Below, one piece after another: positions 63,145 through 64,000 of a stretch of 64,000 nucleotides of DNA (the stretch's first letter is position 1; every line of letters begins with the position of its first letter). A program made the translations under genes and the position numbers. Under the pieces are notes generated by a model. That model ran no database searches. It saw nothing but the letters and a program-made list of their open reading frames with translations, and had not been told where the DNA came from. The stretch is from Sulfurovum zhangzhouensis (lineage in GTDB: Bacteria > Campylobacterota > Campylobacteria > Campylobacterales > Sulfurovaceae): contig NZ_JAQIBD010000004.1 in the NCBI RefSeq assembly GCF_030347965.1, positions 23,950-87,949 of the forward strand. Direction: 5' to 3'.

Positions 63145-64000
63145 AGTTGTGCATACCAACTATACATTCTCTCAATCCCCTCACTAAGTTCAACTTTGTG
63201 CCTCCAACCAAGAGCATGGAGTTTGCTAGGGTCTGTAAGCTTTTTCATCGTACCATCAGGTTTATCACTGTTGAAATAAAGTTCACCTTCAAACCCAACG
63301 ATCTTTTTGATAGTCTCAGCAAGCTCTTTGATAGAGATATCCTCTCCTGTACCAATGTTGATATGGGTATTGCGAATCTCTGGATTTTTGACTTCGTTAT
63401 ACCCCTCTTTCGTTTTAACTACGGGGGTATCGGCATTTAGTGCCAGAGGTGTACAAGAGGTATTTGATCCTTCAGCTACGGTATAGGTGTCTTTGAAGTC
63501 ACGGTTTTCCATGAGGAATACACAGGCATCAGCCATATCTTCTGACCAGAGGAACTCTCTCATAGGTTTACCCGTTCCCCATATCTCGACTTTGTTTTCA
63601 TCTACACCGAATTTAGCAAGATAGGCTTTTGCTTCTTCGATCGTTTCCATACCTAGATCTTGGATCACCTCATCATACTTTTGTTCATTGAGAAGTTTTG
63701 CCAAATGAATCTTTCGTATCAATGCCGGTAGGACATGTGACTTCTCCAGATCAAAGTTATCATTGGGGCCATACAAGTTAGTAGGCATTACAGAGATGAA
63801 GTTCGTACCGTACTGAAGGTTGTAACTCTCACACATCTTGATACCTGCGATCTTAGCTATCGCATAGGGCTCGTTAGTATACTCCAGTTCACTAGTAAGC
63901 AGATACTCTTCTTTCATAGGTTGCGGACAGTTTTTTGGGTAGATACAAGTACTGCCTAAGAACATCAACTTTTTCACACCATGCAAATAGCTTTGGTGGA
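63141..64000 (-). CDS. fcl: GDP-L-fucose synthase, 5' end cut by window edge
   Basis: The frame is open to the right edge and continues upstream of the first in-window start (TTG 63986) with [20 protein letters not shown], so the gene begins beyond 64000. The catalytic Ser/Tyr/Lys set is visible as SxCIYP and [35 protein letters not shown] and [19 protein letters not shown] are GMER signatures. Two insertions (around [18 protein letters not shown] and [16 protein letters not shown]) lengthen it as in relatives from this phylum. It makes GDP-L-fucose from the 4-keto-6-deoxymannose intermediate for the cluster's glycan. Confidence 0.93.
   Translation of the reverse strand, partial: HQSYLHGVKKLMFLGSTCIYPKNCPQPMKEEYLLTSELEYTNEPYAIAKIAGIKMCESYNLQYGTNFISVMPTNLYGPNDNFDLEKSHVLPALIRKIHLAKLLNEQKYDEVIQDLGMETIEEAKAYLAKFGVDENKVEIWGTGKPMREFLWSEDMADACVFLMENRDFKDTYTVAEGSNTSCTPLALNADTPVVKTKEGYNEVKNPEIRNTHINIGTGEDISIKELAETIKKIVGFEGELYFNSDKPDGTMKKLTDPSKLHALGWRHKVELSEGIERMYSWYAQL

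Noticed and set aside
1..64000. CRISPR arrays, insertion sequences and prophage genes
   Set aside because: No regularly spaced repeats, transposase or phage structural genes were seen on either strand.

Overview
The window looks like a chromosome segment of a marine or vent-type Campylobacterota (epsilonproteobacterium) of the Sulfurovum/Sulfurimonas kind. The taxon is inferred from several things together: a thrS without the N-terminal TGS domain, a MutS7-type mismatch protein with a C-terminal HNH domain, A+T-rich intergenic DNA with TATAAT-type -10 boxes, and a ferredoxin-thioredoxin-reductase/rhodanese fusion. No 16S gene is present, so genus is not proven.

Layout. 1-2749 (minus): the promoter-proximal half of the S10 ribosomal operon (rpsJ, rplC, rplD, rplW, rplB, start of rpsS). 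2944-4348 (plus): a P-loop ATPase, the SRP RNA gene with a clear promoter, and tRNA-Ser(GGA). The last 19 bp of that tRNA are repeated at 5742-5760. The 1.4 kb between them looks like the remnant of an integrated element, holding a broken HTH gene and a small membrane protein. 5814-8149: an AlgI-like MBOAT acyltransferase with its SGNH partner. 8383-19715: small lipoproteins, DUF503, a metallophosphoesterase, an AsmA-like protein with an RND transporter, a YgjP-like peptidase, a truncated haemoglobin and a periplasmic MsrB-MsrA fusion. 19722-23746: an outer-membrane barrel and a large SdrD/SpaA-like surface protein with a C-terminal sorting-like tail. 23995-24857: DoxX and MOSC proteins. 24983-30741: a CusCBA-like metal efflux operon ending in a Cys lipoprotein. 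30848-31308: four tRNA genes (Ser, Cys, Leu, Gly). 31565-34380: ilvD and a LysM-NlpC/P60 hydrolase. 34480-36653: a GMC oxidoreductase with its small Tat-exported subunit. 36792-38999: two small GKC-motif secreted peptides flanking an HvfX-like DoxX protein, then a lipoprotein and the FTR-rhodanese fusion. 39135-45737: rplT-rpmI and infC-thrS, split by mutS7 and a 29-codon membrane-peptide gene on the opposite strand. 45826-46896: a diguanylate cyclase. 47084-64000: a second MBOAT/SGNH pair followed by a surface-polysaccharide cluster (glycosyltransferases, O-antigen ligase/polymerase, acetyltransferases, flippase, GDP-L-fucose synthase).

Two themes link genes across the window. One is copper/thiol handling: a CusA-type pump, three small exported proteins carrying CxxGKC motifs, an HvfX-like DoxX protein and periplasmic Msr. 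The other is cell-surface polysaccharide and its acylation: two MBOAT/SGNH modules, an AT3 acyltransferase, a hexapeptide acetyltransferase and six or more glycosyltransferases. The most promising undescribed items are the GKC-peptide/DoxX locus without a visible MNIO maturase, the surface protein with its sorting-like tail and structured 5' leader, and the isolated 29-codon membrane peptide.
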